NCBI GenBank assembly: GCA_001949185.1
Contig: BDGG01000012.1
Location: forward strand, 1,444,035 to 1,508,034
From: Ramazzottius varieornatus
Taxonomy: Eukaryota > Tardigrada > Eutardigrada > Parachela > Ramazzottiidae
Length of the DNA: 64,000 nt
Reading direction: 5' to 3'
Position 1 is the stretch's first letter, and each line of letters opens with the position of its first letter. Shown in pieces: positions 45,678-56,927 of the stretch. The position numbers and the translations under genes were made by a program. The notes below the pieces were generated by a model, which saw nothing but the letters and a program-made list of their open reading frames with translations, did no database searches and was not told the origin of the DNA.

Positions 45678-46374
45678 GGTGAGGTGGAGCAGCGTGCTGA
45701 GACTACTAGGAGTATAGATTCGATCTCAGATCGTCCAAGGACTCGAACCCGGAAGTTCTGAATGAAAATTCCACGAGGATGCCGAACATGGACATAAACT
45801 GCGGTATCATTCAGGAAGATTCTGAGTTTGCAATTACGTCAGACAGATCCTAATCCGAATTTCTGTCTTCCGTGGGTAGCAATGGTTCTTTGTCGACGAC
45901 GGAAAAGTAGTCATCGGAACGCGCTATCATATCCAGCTAGCTGGACCTTTGAGTTCCCGTTTAGTCAGTTTGATTTATGTCATTTTCACAGGCGAGTAGG
46001 CGTTATCCGTTGGTCTTGGAAGTTGTCCGATAGAGAGGGCGACCCGCTAACCTGCGTAGAATGCGGACCTTTCGAGCTGACAGAGGAGAAAATGACGGGT
46101 GTAGAACAGAATATTAACTTTTCGACACTGGCTCCGTCTTCTGGCGTAAACCAGCGACTTCGAGTGCTGATATCTTTTCTGGTTATCTAATCTTGACAGT
46201 CGATTTCAGATACACTGTACATAATAATACCAACCACAACAAATCGAATGGTTAGGATATTCCAAACCGGTCTTGGCCTGAGTAAAGCACAACTGCTCCT
46301 GGATGCACTGAAAGTTACAGTACGTGTACACCGCGGAAACGCATTGCTCTATACATCGTACTTGCAAATTTGCA
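45678..46374. promoter_or_regulatory. Divergent region between CTR (-) and C11orf54-like (+)
   Basis: About 0.7 kb that should contain both promoters. CCGGAAGT is at 45749-45756. Plus-strand frames here are short and unrecognised. Confidence 0.4.
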
Positions 46375-48049
46375 ATGAACCCGGAAGCACAGGATCGGTC
46401 AGGAGCGTCTGGGCTGCGGTATTCGCTGGAAGTTCCTTCACTCGAGGATCTGGTCGATGGTAAAGTTAAATCAGAGACACACTCTTCGCTTTAACCGTAC
46501 GATTTTAACCTGCCGAGGCGCAAATTATCTCATAATTATCGATATTTTCCAGTTTTCAGAATTGCACTTGAAGCGAATTTTCGCAATGTCGCTGTACGCA
46601 TTGTGGATTGTCCGGACCTCACGGAACCTCCTTACGGAATGGCTGCAAAAGGTAGTTGGAGAACATATTGTTGCGTACATGTTGGTAGTTGCCTATCGAA
46701 TTGGTCATCACTTCTTACCACTTTTATTTTCGTTCTCGAAGGTATCTCGAAGTCCACAAAAATTTCAGATGTCGGCGGCGTCCGTTACCTGACACCGTTA
46801 CCTCAGCTTGACCACGTGAGTATGCTCTGCTTGGGTGTCAATGTTTTATCAGGTGAAGATCGGTTTTCATCTTCTTTTCCTTGGAAGCCAAGACTCAAGA
46901 TCATCGGAGAAACCTTTTGTTCCAGAAATACGATCTGCAAACAATCGCGAAAGAGTCGGAACTCAGTCCCCCGTATTTTATCATGGGCGCCGGATGTGGT
47001 CCATATCAGGACGTGGGTTGCAACTGTGAGGTAAAGTGTAAAGTCACCCGACTATATGAATGGCTGAACAACAGGAAAGTATCATCAGATTCTAACCACT
47101 CTTTCGTGCCAGCTCATGGCCAACGTCGCCGTATCATCGGCTGGAGTAGTCAAAAACGAATCTCGAATCGCCAAGCTGGACAAGGTATGAACCAATACGC
47201 AGCCTTTACGACCACCGAAACCACGACATTAATCTTTTTAGGATGGGAAATGCCAGATCGAGCGCTTGCAAACCACCAACCTAGCTATTCTGGGAAATTT
47301 TTTCCTGTCCGCCGGAGAACCAGGCAAGGTCGTCGAAATTCGAGCTGAGGGACGCACCGGCTCAGAGAACTTTGTCTCGATATTGCGGCAAGCAGTACGA
47401 GCCCGCTATCAGGAAAAACCAGTGGGAATAGGGGGTGTTTTCCTCGTTGAGAAAGGGAGTCTCAACATCCATGTGATGGTAGGTGCTGTCCAAAAACCTT
47501 TTTTATATTTTTCAAGAGTCTACCAAAAACCTTCGAGACATGTACCCTCATTGTGACATGTGTACCCGCATTGTAAATTTTATCATATTCTGCAGCCGGA
47601 CTTCTCGAAAGCCCCACTGGAGACGGAAGGTACCGTTGACCAATGGCTTAAATACTTCACCCAGCCCGCTCCGATGGTCTTTATGAGCGTCTTTGTCTCC
47701 GAAGATCCGGTAAATTACGGAACTTTGACTCCGGTATAATGGCAAAAGTATACACGTTGTGTTTAGGGGTGGGATCTTCGATGTGAGCATACGCATGGCT
47801 ACGGAGTACCCGATGCCGAAGGCTCCTCTCAAAACCGCGGAGGCCACTACCATTACGGTCCGCCGAACCTTTGCGTCTCACGTGTTCATGTTGAAACTCG
47901 ATACCATTTTATCCGATAACAACAGACACCGCGTTTGCTTGAGTTTTCATTCTGTTTCAGACACAACCCCCGACGAGGTGGAGTACGTTGGATACTTCGG
48001 CTGTGCCGAAACACTGTACAGAATCGATCGCCCGCCTTCCTCATCTTGA
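46375..48049 (+). CDS. C11orf54: C11orf54/PTD012-like zinc-dependent ester hydrolase
   Basis: Human C11orf54 is a zinc-binding protein with ester-hydrolase activity. Nine exons, 46375-46459, 46553-46651, 46742-46815, 46926-47030, 47113-47184, 47242-47478, 47596-47709, 47767-47857 and 47961-48049, give 321 residues (human 315). Matches along the whole length: SLEVPSLEDLV, NVAVRIVDCPDLTEPPYG, SDVGGVRYLTPL, YFIMGAGCGPYQ, FLSAGEPGKVVEI and KPVGIGGVFLVEKG. The metal site EHTHG..GGHYHYDTTPDEVEY is intact, with the His pairs of the human enzyme. The donor after GGHYHY is GTCCGC, weak but required by the frame. Confidence 0.9.
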
Positions 48050-48270
48050 AATTGAAAGCTTGTGTCCCCAAATGGGTATCGGGCATTTCCCCCTGAGAAA
48101 CAAAAAGCAATAGCATCGGGATCTTGTAAAACAAAAAATCTCTCCCAAGTGTACCATCGTTGCCTGTTAACCTGTTAGCTGAGTAACGCCATTCAACAGT
48201 CGCGCACAATGCAATCGTAAACAACCGTACAACTTCCGAGGCTGAACTTGGAATTCAATGCTATAATTTT

Positions 48271-49337
48271 CTACGCGGGAAACTTCGCGTCCGCAGGCAC
48301 TTTGGTTAATGGTGGCGGCGGGTATGATGGTGGTTCTGACGCTGAGATTTTCGTGCCCGGCTGCGAAGGAGTGACCATCATTGGTGCAGTAGGTACTATA
48401 CGAGAAGAACGGTTCGCGTTATCGGTTGCTCCATTCGATGGCCCAGTCAGACTTTCGGCGGAGCTAGGGAACCTCAGCTTGCCAACCGTTTCCATATCAG
48501 AGGAATTTGCATCGGTGCTCAGGTAGAAGGACGAGGAAGGTTCTTTACTGGCACTGGAACCCACGGACTGGAACAACTTGGCGTGAAGGGCTTCCAGATC
48601 TGGCTGGTCAGAGCTGCCCCGTCTTCTTGGTAGAGTGTCGGAAGAGTCTAGATGGTTGATGGCTTGGAGGACGAGGATGTCTTTGGATAAGTCATCCAGC
48701 TGAAACAAACGAACAAAATATGCAGTTCGCAATATGCTGAGCGTGAGGCAAAAGCTGTGGATCGGCCACCCTGAATTTCACAAGGTAGATAAATCGGAAG
48801 ATAAAGGGTAACCGACACAGCGACATTGCCACCTACCATTTCTTGAAACGTTGTTAGATGCTGCCTGAAAGTCACTCCACTTTCTCCATCTCGACCACCT
48901 GAATTCTTTGTCCAGGCAAGCTCCAGATTCGCATAGTTTAAAACGAGCTGTTTCCGTTGGATGTCCGAGAACTTATCTAGGAGGTTATCCCAAGTATCAA
49001 ATGGTGGCTTATGTGTTTGGAAGGCGTCGTCCAGTCTAGCGATGAGTTGATCGACTTCATTCGCGCTCTCCACCGGAAGCATCTTCATATGGCCAGCAGC
49101 CACTTTTTTGCCTTGTCCTCTTTGGTCGAACCCGTTATCCATGAGGGTGATAGAGCTGACGGCTCGAGGAGCAGGAACGGCGAAATTGGGACAAACGAAG
49201 CGCTTTTGCATAGCTTCCAAGATAACTTGATGTTCTTCCTCCTTCGTTCGTGCTTTCCGCAATCCAGACTTGTTATCGTCTTTGTCTGTAACGCTCAGCA
49301 AAGACTCGGTTTCACCTTCCTCAGCCTGCTTCGCCAT
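48271..49337 (-). CDS. Unassigned protein with Pro/Ser-rich C-terminus
   Basis: Two minus-strand exons, 49337-48837 and 48699-48271, give 309 residues. A splice acceptor (TTTTCAG) lies 20 nt before the ATG, so a 5' untranslated exon is likely. The first half is mostly helical: MAKQAEEGETESLL, then VDQLIARLDDAFQTHKPPFD and DKFSDIQRKQLVLNYANLEL. A short helical segment LDDLSKDILVLQAINHL starts exon 2. The remainder is Ser/Pro-rich and ends in a run of prolines (PPSYPPPPLTK). No signal peptide or membrane helix. I recognise no family. Confidence 0.6.
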
Positions 49338-50227
49338 GGTGTAGCCTCCAATGAGGCCTGAAAAGAAACGGATGGATTGCAGAGCAGGCTCCACTTACAG
49401 AATACTGATAGAACTACAACTTGGCGCCTTAGAGAAGAAGGACAATCGGATTCTAGCTTCAGTTCAGCTCCGTATTCCAACTTCCTCTCACTACAGCACC
49501 GCAGTCCGCAGGTACGGCAGAGAAGTTTGACGCTTATTCAACGTCTTCGCGAAGGAAAGAAATAGGAGTCTACGAACCAAGAACACAATAGGATGATAGG
49601 AGTTCGAAGAGCAAATCAGAAAGCAGTTCGATAAAAAATTGAAAAGCCAAAACATCTGGACTGCGGTTCATGGGGTCGCCCACCAAACATACGATATTAT
49701 TCTCCCACAGCAGGCCGGACTGTTTCCCGAAATTTCCTCCACGGTAATCACGTCTACCTTTGTTCTTGCAATGCGCTTGGATCCTGGATCGATCCAACTC
49801 ACGGACCTTTGAATCTGAGCTTCATGACAGGCTGATTCATGGCCTCTATGTTTCCCAAACTCCTAAAACAGTAATGGGTGGGCCGACTGTCAATTTGATT
49901 AGGTACACCTACGCGATGATGTCTTTTCTCAAGGACGGAGCTTTGAGAAACTGTATAGGATTCTCAGCTCAGCCAGGACCTTCCGGTATGACCATGCTGT
50001 AAGCTGGGTTGTCTTCCTGATGGATCAATCCTTCTGTTCCCGACTTGCCTTAGCAGCTAATGGTAAAAGGTCAGGACGTTGGTTGCTTGGTATCCATAGA
50101 AAAAGGTTCGATGGCAAAGCCTCAAAGGCAAAGCCTCAAATCGTTTTCTAGTTGAGCGGTCGCATTAGCTGTCGTATATCTCACTTTTTTTAGTACTCCC
50201 AGAGTCGTTCGTAAGTCATATTAGAAA
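49338..50227. other. Intergenic region upstream of the protamine-like gene
   Basis: About 0.9 kb. A plus-strand frame (49760-50002) is open for 80 codons but has no recognisable content. No repeat seen. Confidence 0.35.
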
Positions 50228-51016
50228 ATGGTCACCGGCCATGGAATGCGTCGTGTTTCATTCCGCACGCGAGGAGGCGGTCACGTTACTTTCATGGCGA
50301 ACGCTTGCAAACACCACAACCATCCTCCCTCACAGGTTCGTTCGCTAACAGTGCAAAATACTGTGTCCAAAAAACATAGCAACGATGGAACTTTTTACTA
50401 ATTCATATAGTGCGGTTCAGAGGGAAGTGGCGGTTTAAAGAGAGGTGGCGATGGCAGTGGAGGCGGAGGAGGATCGCGGAGGCCTCGCCGATCCAAATCG
50501 CGAAGTACCTGCGGACCAAGTCGTCGATCTAGTCGTCGATCTAGCCGTCGATCTAGTCGTCGCTCGAAACGCTCCGGACAAATGTGCGGTACCAGTTCTC
50601 GGCGAAGTAGCCGGCGATCCCGCCGTTCTCGACGTCGCCGCCATATTGCGCGAGTGAAGGTTCATGGATACATGCGCCGCAGGTTGCCCACCGATCCATC
50701 GAAAATACACATCAACGCGTACGTAGCGGAAATTTCAACCTTGTAGTGGGCTCCGCAGTTCGTCCATACAGTGGTGCGACAGATCGTTGTCTGCTTTACA
50801 GGTACTCGCGACGAAAAAGTCCAAGTTCTTCGTGCAAAGTGAGAGTTCATGCCTACAATCGCCGCAGATCTCCACTGTCGCCTGGACGGAAACGAATCCA
50901 CGCGTAAGACTTGAGGTTTCGACCTCCTGAACGGGGGATCCTGATTGGGTTTGACTTATTGCAGGTACTCACGCCGAAAACCTCACCGACGCCAAAGTAC
51001 CCGACGTTGCGGTTAA
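50228..51016 (+). CDS. Arg/Ser/Cys-rich basic protein, protamine-like
   Basis: Exons 50228-50335, 50411-50718, 50802-50903 and 50965-51016 give 189 residues. The start MVTGHGMRRVSFRTRGGG leads to a Gly-rich linker, then SRRSSRRSSRRS-type repeats, SKRSG, more SRRSRRSRRRR, and scattered cysteines. Exons 2-4 repeat a theme: VKVHGYMRRR..IHIN, VRVHAYNRRR..RIHA and YSRRKPHRRQS, each joined at a split Ala codon (GC-G). The net charge must be strongly positive. Arg clusters with Ser and Cys are typical of sperm nuclear basic proteins (protamines); an SR-type splicing protein is the alternative, but there is no RRM. Assignment is by composition only. Confidence 0.62.
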
Positions 51017-52296
51017 CCTCTGCGGGTGTCACGCCTTCTCAGCAAGAAGAATCTAGAGCAGACTTTCGAGACCCATAATTCCTATACGCACACCCACAAA
51101 CATTTGCCATTTTCGTGTAAAATTTTGTAATTGAGTTGCATGACGTGTGCTTGATGTTGTGGTACTTTTTCCTGGCTGTTTAGTGGCTGTCCTAAAAAAA
51201 TGATGCCATTAAAACGTGGTCACACACTGACGAAGAGCCTTTAACCGGATCACAGCCCTACTGCTCCTACTGTTCGAATCGTCATAAAGCCTGAAGGACA
51301 CCACGGTCGGCTGCGAAGGTCCTGAGTACCGGTTCTCCCATTTTTTGATCGGTTACGCGGTTCTGTCACTTCCTGTCTTCTGTCCCCAGCTCGGCGAACC
51401 GTATCGTCTACCGAACTGTGCCCCAAGCCATCTTCACTTTGACAATAATGGTTTCTTAAAGCGAGCCTCCGGTGTCGACTAGTCGCATTCGCGCTTGCGA
51501 TTCGGGCCAAGAATGCACTTCGCTATTTGCTTCGTTTTCTTCTCCACCAGTGCCAAGTCTGTGTGTTATTCAGCCACCCCAATTGTACTTCTGGATTAGA
51601 CAACAAGAGGATGGGCAGTTCTGTGAATCCTCATTTTTCCCTTCCGCTGGAGGAGCGGGCACCACGCAAGGGTCGCCGAATTGAGGATGTGGAAACAGTA
51701 AGGCTGAGTCTTTTGCAAATTACCGAAAATGCGACGAAGGCCGTGCAAATTCGCATCTCGGCGCGCCCACGAGGTCTCGAGCTATCTGCTGCGAGATCTT
51801 TGGGTTATTATGTAGTCCCGCTAGATGAAGTTGCAAGGCTTAACTTAGGGGACCACTGGTCCGCAATCAGGAAATCTGCGCGTTGTGGTGTCATGTGATG
51901 CCTTGACGCGATATGTCATGTCATGTTATCAATATGTCATGCATGTCCTGCCTGTGACCTAACATCAGTAACATGGCGTCATTCGTGGGGAGATGGCTTT
52001 TATCGATTTTCTCGCTGCAATCTCGCACAGCGTTTTCATAGCAAATTTGCAGAAGTTGCTCTCCATCGATTCTGTTTTTTCACCGTCAGACCTGAAGATC
52101 CAGTAGAAAGTTCATTACACAGTGAAACCCTGTGAACAGCTGGGAAGCGTTTATCTGCTCCCGCAAGTTTCTCTTGGTGAATAAATCTCTACTGAAAGTG
52201 TAACGTACAAGATCTTCATCAGTAGGTGCGCCTTCGTTGAGTTCGTTCGTCCATTGCTGGCTTGCATTGACTTGTTGTTTCTTGTTCCTCTAGCAA
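51017..52296. other. Intergenic region upstream of G-gamma, with a possible 5' exon
   Basis: About 1.3 kb. A plus-strand frame at 51612-51698 (MGSSVNPHFSLPLEERAPRK through DVET) ends at a GTAAGG donor and could splice in phase to the exon that begins just before the G-gamma ATG, giving a longer N-terminus. At 51890-51960 TGTCATG is repeated several times. Nothing else stands out. Confidence 0.35.
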
Positions 52297-52586
52297 ATGG
52301 ACCGCGCCGCACTACGACGTCAAGTAGACTCCCTAAAGATGCAAGTTAACATGGAACGTATGCCTCTTTCTCGCTCAATTGGAGAGTGAGTGAGAGCCAT
52401 TATATTCAACATCATTATTCCTATATAAGCTGTTAGCTGCAGAGGAACGACTAAGCTTTATGTATGTGGTGTAATTTTAGGCTGAGAAATTACGTCGAAA
52501 GCCACGAAAGGAACGATCCGCTGGTGTTTCCTGTGGACAAAAAGGCTAATCCATGGGCCGAGAAGACGAAATGCGTCCTGTTTTAA
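52297..52586 (+). CDS. Heterotrimeric G-protein gamma subunit
   Basis: G-gamma pairs with G-beta under G-protein-coupled receptors. Coding exons 52297-52385 and 52481-52586 give 64 residues, a normal length. The sequence starts [20 protein letters not shown], the G-gamma coiled coil, continues [18 protein letters not shown], and ends [12 protein letters not shown]. The NPW.EK.KC motif is closest to vertebrate GNG13-type chains. The CVLF end is a CaaX box; Phe at the last place makes prenyl choice hard to predict. TTCCTCTAG before the exon implies a 5' untranslated exon. Confidence 0.93.
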
Positions 52587-53128
52587 CCACATGCGAGTAC
52601 ATGCCACTCGATCTTACGGACCCAGCTACAGCTGCACCAAGCGCAGGAAATTATAATCAATGTCTCTCCACTGCACTTGTCGTTTTATCAAGGTCTGCCC
52701 TAACTTTTATATGTAGTGCTTTTTATTTGTACCATTCCTGGCTGTTAGTCTTTAATCTTTTACTAGTCTCCGTTTAACGTATGTTCGTTTCAACGCGCGA
52801 TGTGGACAGCGGTCCGTGAGCCACGGCAATGCCAAGGTCCCTGACTTGCTTTCTAGCGTTCAGGCAATGTCCACTGGCCAGTAACATCTATCTGAATCGG
52901 GGAATTTTCCAGATACGTGGTTCGAACAGAATCACGGATGGAAACTATTGGACAGTACGTGCAGATCACTGGAAGGGTCTCTAGCGACGACAGAAAAATT
53001 GTACATTAAGTATAAACTGTTCAGCTGTCAGTCGTGTAGAAAAAATCAACGAAGCTTTGCAGATATATCGAAGGCACTCAACGAATCAACAAATTCATGG
53101 TTGTATGTATATATGAAAATATGATGTC
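52587..53128. other. Convergent intergenic region, G-gamma to thymosin
   Basis: About 0.54 kb between two converging stops. No gene or repeat recognised. Confidence 0.4.
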
Positions 53129-54900
53129 TTATTTGCTGTGAAGACCCTCACGTTCGCGCTGGATATCGGCTGCAGTCGGAAGTACGATCTTCTCTGTGGG
53201 GTTCGCGTGGTTGAGAGCTTTTTTGTCAAAGTTCTCCACCCCTTGTATGACGTCGTGATGGACGCGTTCGGTCTTGAGGTCCTCGGCCGAAGGAAGAGCA
53301 GAGGCTTCTTGGACCTCTTGGTGGTTCAGCTGCTTCTTGTTGAAGCCTTCGATGCCGGAAATCAGATCATGATGCTTCTTCTCCTCTATCAAGTCTGCAA
53401 AGCACATTTTTTAAGGCGGTGACTGTTTATTTGAACAGGGAAATAGGAGCGACAGTGACAGAAAAAGAACAAAGTCTCTATACAAACTTCCTTACCAGAC
53501 TCCGACGGCAAGCGAACTTTGACTTGTGTTTCCGTGTGATGCAGCTTGATTTGATTCAGCTCGTTCTTGAAATCAGGCCCAACCTGCAACAGTCAGCAGG
53601 GTTCAAGCATATTCAAGTGCATGAAAGATCGATATAAGTACACGCGCCTCGCCTAGTTATTGGCCCGGACAAAAATTTTGGCCACCGGCCGAAAGCGGCA
53701 GCTGTCAGCTAAGCTGACCAATCAATCAGAGCATTGCCGCTTTCGGCCGGTGACCAGAAATTCTGTCCCAGCCAACAATTAGGTCAGGACTCAGGCGCGT
53801 GTACAGTACGAGTACGAGTACGATTAATGTATATGGATTACGGAGCGTCGGCAAATGATTCCACCCAGATTACTGTCTCAAGTGGCGCATCTTTTACTGT
53901 TATAAACTCAGAGTGGGCGTAACTTGAGAAAACGATCTGGGTTGATTCTTTGCCGACAATATGCAAGACCTCCACAGGAGCCAATACCCATTTCTAGTTT
54001 ATTTCTACTCGAACCGAGATGTAGTTTACCGCTTACGGAAAAAACAGGCATCGTACAGTTGCTCACCTTGGGTACGTCGTTCAGATTTGGACTGGGCATG
54101 TTGGCATGTCGTTCCACCTCAATGTCTACGATAAACAAATTGGGCATCAAATGACGGTACGAGCACTAAACGATCCACCACACCACCCACTAGCCTCACT
54201 CGGAAGAGAGACGGTCATAGACTCGTTGCTCTTCATGCATGTAATGATGTTAAGATGAAAACACTTCCACGGATGCGCAAGCACGATTCGATTGGGTTCT
54301 CCGTACAGAAATACGGGGGTTCTTGAGGTCGACGATAATTTCGAAGGTGATAATGCGGATCTGCAACACTATCGCCTCTTGTGAACATCCAATTTGGGAA
54401 AGGGATCGACAATGTTTGAAATTCATTGTCGGTAATCGGTATACTTTTCTTCCCTCTTCCGCCCGAGAATATATATTGGTCAACTCATCTCGCGTTGTCA
54501 CATTGTCACTGCGCGGAGCCCACATAGCGGGCTCCTCGCACGTATCATAATTAACCTCAAATTTCACAATGATTGAGAACTTCTTGCGGGAAAATGATGG
54601 GTTTCCTCTTACCTATGGCATTTGGCAACCTCGGCTCCTTGGTCTCGGCATGTTCCAGCTTGTTCTTGTCGAACTTCTCAATACCCTGGATCAGTGAATG
54701 ATGAGCACGTTCCGACTGGAGATCTGAAACCAACCATTGTCGATATGTCATCCATATTAGCTGGCCAGGTCAGCTGACTCAGTTCCTCGGCTCCTACCTT
54801 CTTTCGTTGGCAGCACTCCCTTGACCACGGGCTCGGTAGGCCTCAACGTCACTTTGTTAATCTCCCCCTTCAAGACCTCCTTGTTAACGTGACCACTCAT
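53129..54900 (-). CDS. Multi-repeat beta-thymosin (Ciboulot-like) actin-binding protein
   Basis: Beta-thymosin repeats bind G-actin; multi-repeat forms such as Drosophila Ciboulot promote actin assembly. Minus-strand exons 54900-54798, 54723-54613, 54125-54067, 53583-53496 and 53394-53129 give 208 residues. Repeats can be aligned on the LK.TET-type motif: LRPTEPVVKG, LEHAETKEP, LHHTETQVKV, LNHQEVQEA and LNHANPTEKI, each preceded by a helix such as HHSLIQGIEKFDKNK. That gives about five units, some degenerate (no Thr-Glu-Thr in the last two). Intron 3 (53584-54066) carries two separate inverted-repeat elements. Confidence 0.88.
53638..53804. mobile_element. MITE with about 65-bp inverted repeats and TA ends
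   Basis: Left end GTACACGCGCCTCGCCTAGT continuing to GGCCGAAAGCGGCA; right end TGCCGCTTTCGGCCGG continuing to CTCAGGCGCGTGTAC. Only about 35 bp of spacer. TA at both ends suits a mariner-type target duplication. It lies in intron 3 of the thymosin gene, about 40 bp from hairpin copy F. Confidence 0.78.
53848..53956. repeat. Hairpin repeat family, copy F (109 bp)
   Basis: Left arm TCGGCAAATGATTCC continuing to CTCAAGTGGCGCATC; right arm GTGGGCGTAACTTGAGAAAA continuing to GATTCTTTGCCGA. Its ends (TCGGCAAA / TTTGCCGA) are exact complements and define the element boundary best. It lies in the thymosin intron. Confidence 0.75.
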
Positions 54901-55967
54901 AATGCTCCTTTTGGGTAGAATACTGCAACTGGATCGCAGGAACCTGAAGGAGATAACCGTACAGAGATAAAATTGATCGGGGATGCGAGGTTCGATCAAC
55001 AACGAAATCATCTGTTACTCCTTAATCTGCTCAAACCTCACCTTGGTTCTCGCTCGAGCAAACGTGTCCAACTTCAATGTCACAAGTCACAGACTGGCAG
55101 TAAAATGTATAATCGGCACCGAGAAGCGACTTTGAGTAAAGGTTAGTAAACTGTTAACATTCAGCTGGTGCTGTATGGGCCGAATATGTACCCCGTCCAA
55201 CTACGCATCCTACGGTATGCATGAATACCAGCCCTTTCTCAGCAAGTTCAAGCTTGTGATTCGACCGGTTTCGATAACTTGCTGCCTTATCTTTGTTTGT
55301 CTTTTGAAGGAGGCATCACGTGGTTGCTCACTCATTTCCCTTCTGACGATTCACAACTCTGCTGACAGAGCTGAAGCTGGGTCTGTCCTACGGTCTGTGA
55401 AGGGCTTTGGGTACAGAGAAAGGACGGAGAAAGAAGCTACTGTTGGGAAGGATTGACCGATGTACTGTGACGAGGCGAGAGAGATGATAAGGAGGCCAAG
55501 ACTCCTCCAAACATCCGAGTTCATCTAAAATTATACCTCCATATATATTATTAACAACATGACTGACATGGGTAAAATGCGGCAAAGACACGAATCAAGA
55601 AAACGCATCTAGAGAAATTATTGATACAGCGAAACTGCTGTACACGGGTACGGTTAGTTGAGAGTTTTCAGTCAGAGATTCCGTTAAGTGGATAATCTGT
55701 GATCTTGTTGACGCACCTCAAATCGCAGCAAGCCAGCGACCGAAAATTTTCAGGTTCACAAGCCAGGGCTCTGGGTCCTTGTGAATCTACGATGCAGTAT
55801 GAAGACCGCCAAAATCTCAGGCTTGTCTACAAGACCCCCGGTTCCCCGACATTTCACTTCCTGGTTCCTCCGCTCCCATAAGTCTTCATCGGCACCATTG
55901 CGCTCGTCTTCAGCTTACTGCAGTAGCACGCCCAAACACACTCAGAATCAATACTGAACACCCAGTT
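54901..55967. other. Intergenic region, thymosin promoter to LYRM9-like 3' end
   Basis: About 1.1 kb. Plus-strand frames near 55175-55456 are open but unrecognised. No repeat was found. Confidence 0.4.
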
Positions 55968-56459
55968 TCATAGGGTGGTTTGCTTCGGAGTCTGCTCCGA
56001 ATCTCTGGAATACTGCAACACAGAAAAAACACGATTAGAGTACTACATCGTACTTCTGTCACAACGCAATAGTTAGCGGGGTATACGAGGCCAGCGGACG
56101 GCGCCCACGAATCGCTATGAATGCTTGATAATCGGTGTGGAAAATACCTTCTGAACTATCCATTCCGAATCCTTTATAGCTCGCTGGATAATCTGAAGAA
56201 CTCGCTCAGGATCGCTTTCATCCGCATGGCTGTTATAACTCTGCAATTCGATCAGATAACCACTCTCAGCAAAGACTTCATAAAGACAGTATTATCGGGT
56301 CACATCAACCGGATTTTCTCGCTGCATGAGTCAACCGTAAAACGTACAGCGTACCTGTCGAATCTGGAACCGGTAGAATTGAGCTGGTTCCGGAGGCAGT
56401 TTGGCACACTGACGTAGCAGGAACCTGTATAGTTTGACTGGAGAGTTCACCGCAGCCAT
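55968..56459 (-). CDS. LYRM9: LYRM9-like mitochondrial LYR-motif protein
   Basis: LYR proteins bind mitochondrial acyl carrier protein and assist assembly of respiratory or Fe-S complexes; the role of LYRM9 is poorly known. Three minus-strand exons, 56459-56355, 56240-56148 and 56012-55968, give 80 residues (human LYRM9 78). The motif is SPVKLYRFLLRQCAKLPPEP in exon 1; exon 2 reads SHADESDPERVLQIIQRAIK and DSEWIVQK, matching human [20 protein letters not shown]; exon 3 is a 45-nt exon ending KQTTL. The start ATG was chosen because it precedes the LYR helix as in relatives. CCGGAAGT lies 75 bp upstream. Confidence 0.85.
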
Positions 56460-56927
56460 CGATCTTGCACCGAGTTCGGACGAAGTGCGTTCACCAGATG
56501 TATTCGAGCTCAAGCCTCTTTCCTGTTCCGACTCCCGGAAGTAATCACTCGCCAATCCACGTACCAGCTTTGGTGAGGTTCAGTCTCGACTGTAACTTGA
56601 CATAACCAAAGAAAAAGCGTTTCCACAAATCACAAGGAAAACCGAACAGAACCGGAAGTGAAACTGAGGAGATTGCGATAACCTCCAAGTAGACCAATCA
56701 TATATGCGAAAATCATATAACTCCGCCCCTGACCAGCTGATTGTTTTGAAATTAAATTGGCGGATATTTCGAACAGAATCCATCATTCAGTTTCGTTGTC
56801 CAGCCACCATCCGAGTCTGCTCTTCAGCTCTGCTCGTCAAGCTTGGAGTCTTGTCCCTTCGCGGCACTCCGTATCAGGATCGCCGGCGGGTAGACTTTGG
56901 CGGAAGGCAGGGCGATTGATATTGAAC
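56460..56927. promoter_or_regulatory. Divergent promoter region, LYRM9-like (-) and RFC2 (+)
   Basis: About 0.47 kb between the two start codons. It holds two CCGGAAGT motifs (56535-56542 and 56652-56659), resembling ETS/GABP sites common in promoters of mitochondrial and housekeeping genes. Confidence 0.45.

Noticed and set aside
50435-50710. Minus-strand Thr/Ser/Ala-rich frame and plus-strand Val/Asp/Ala-rich frame over the protamine-like exon
   Set aside because: Both are other-frame readings of the Arg/Ser repeats.
51527-51898. 123-codon plus-strand frame upstream of G-gamma
   Set aside because: It reads through a GTAAGG donor after DVET; beyond that point there is no coding evidence, so only the first part is kept as a possible 5' exon.
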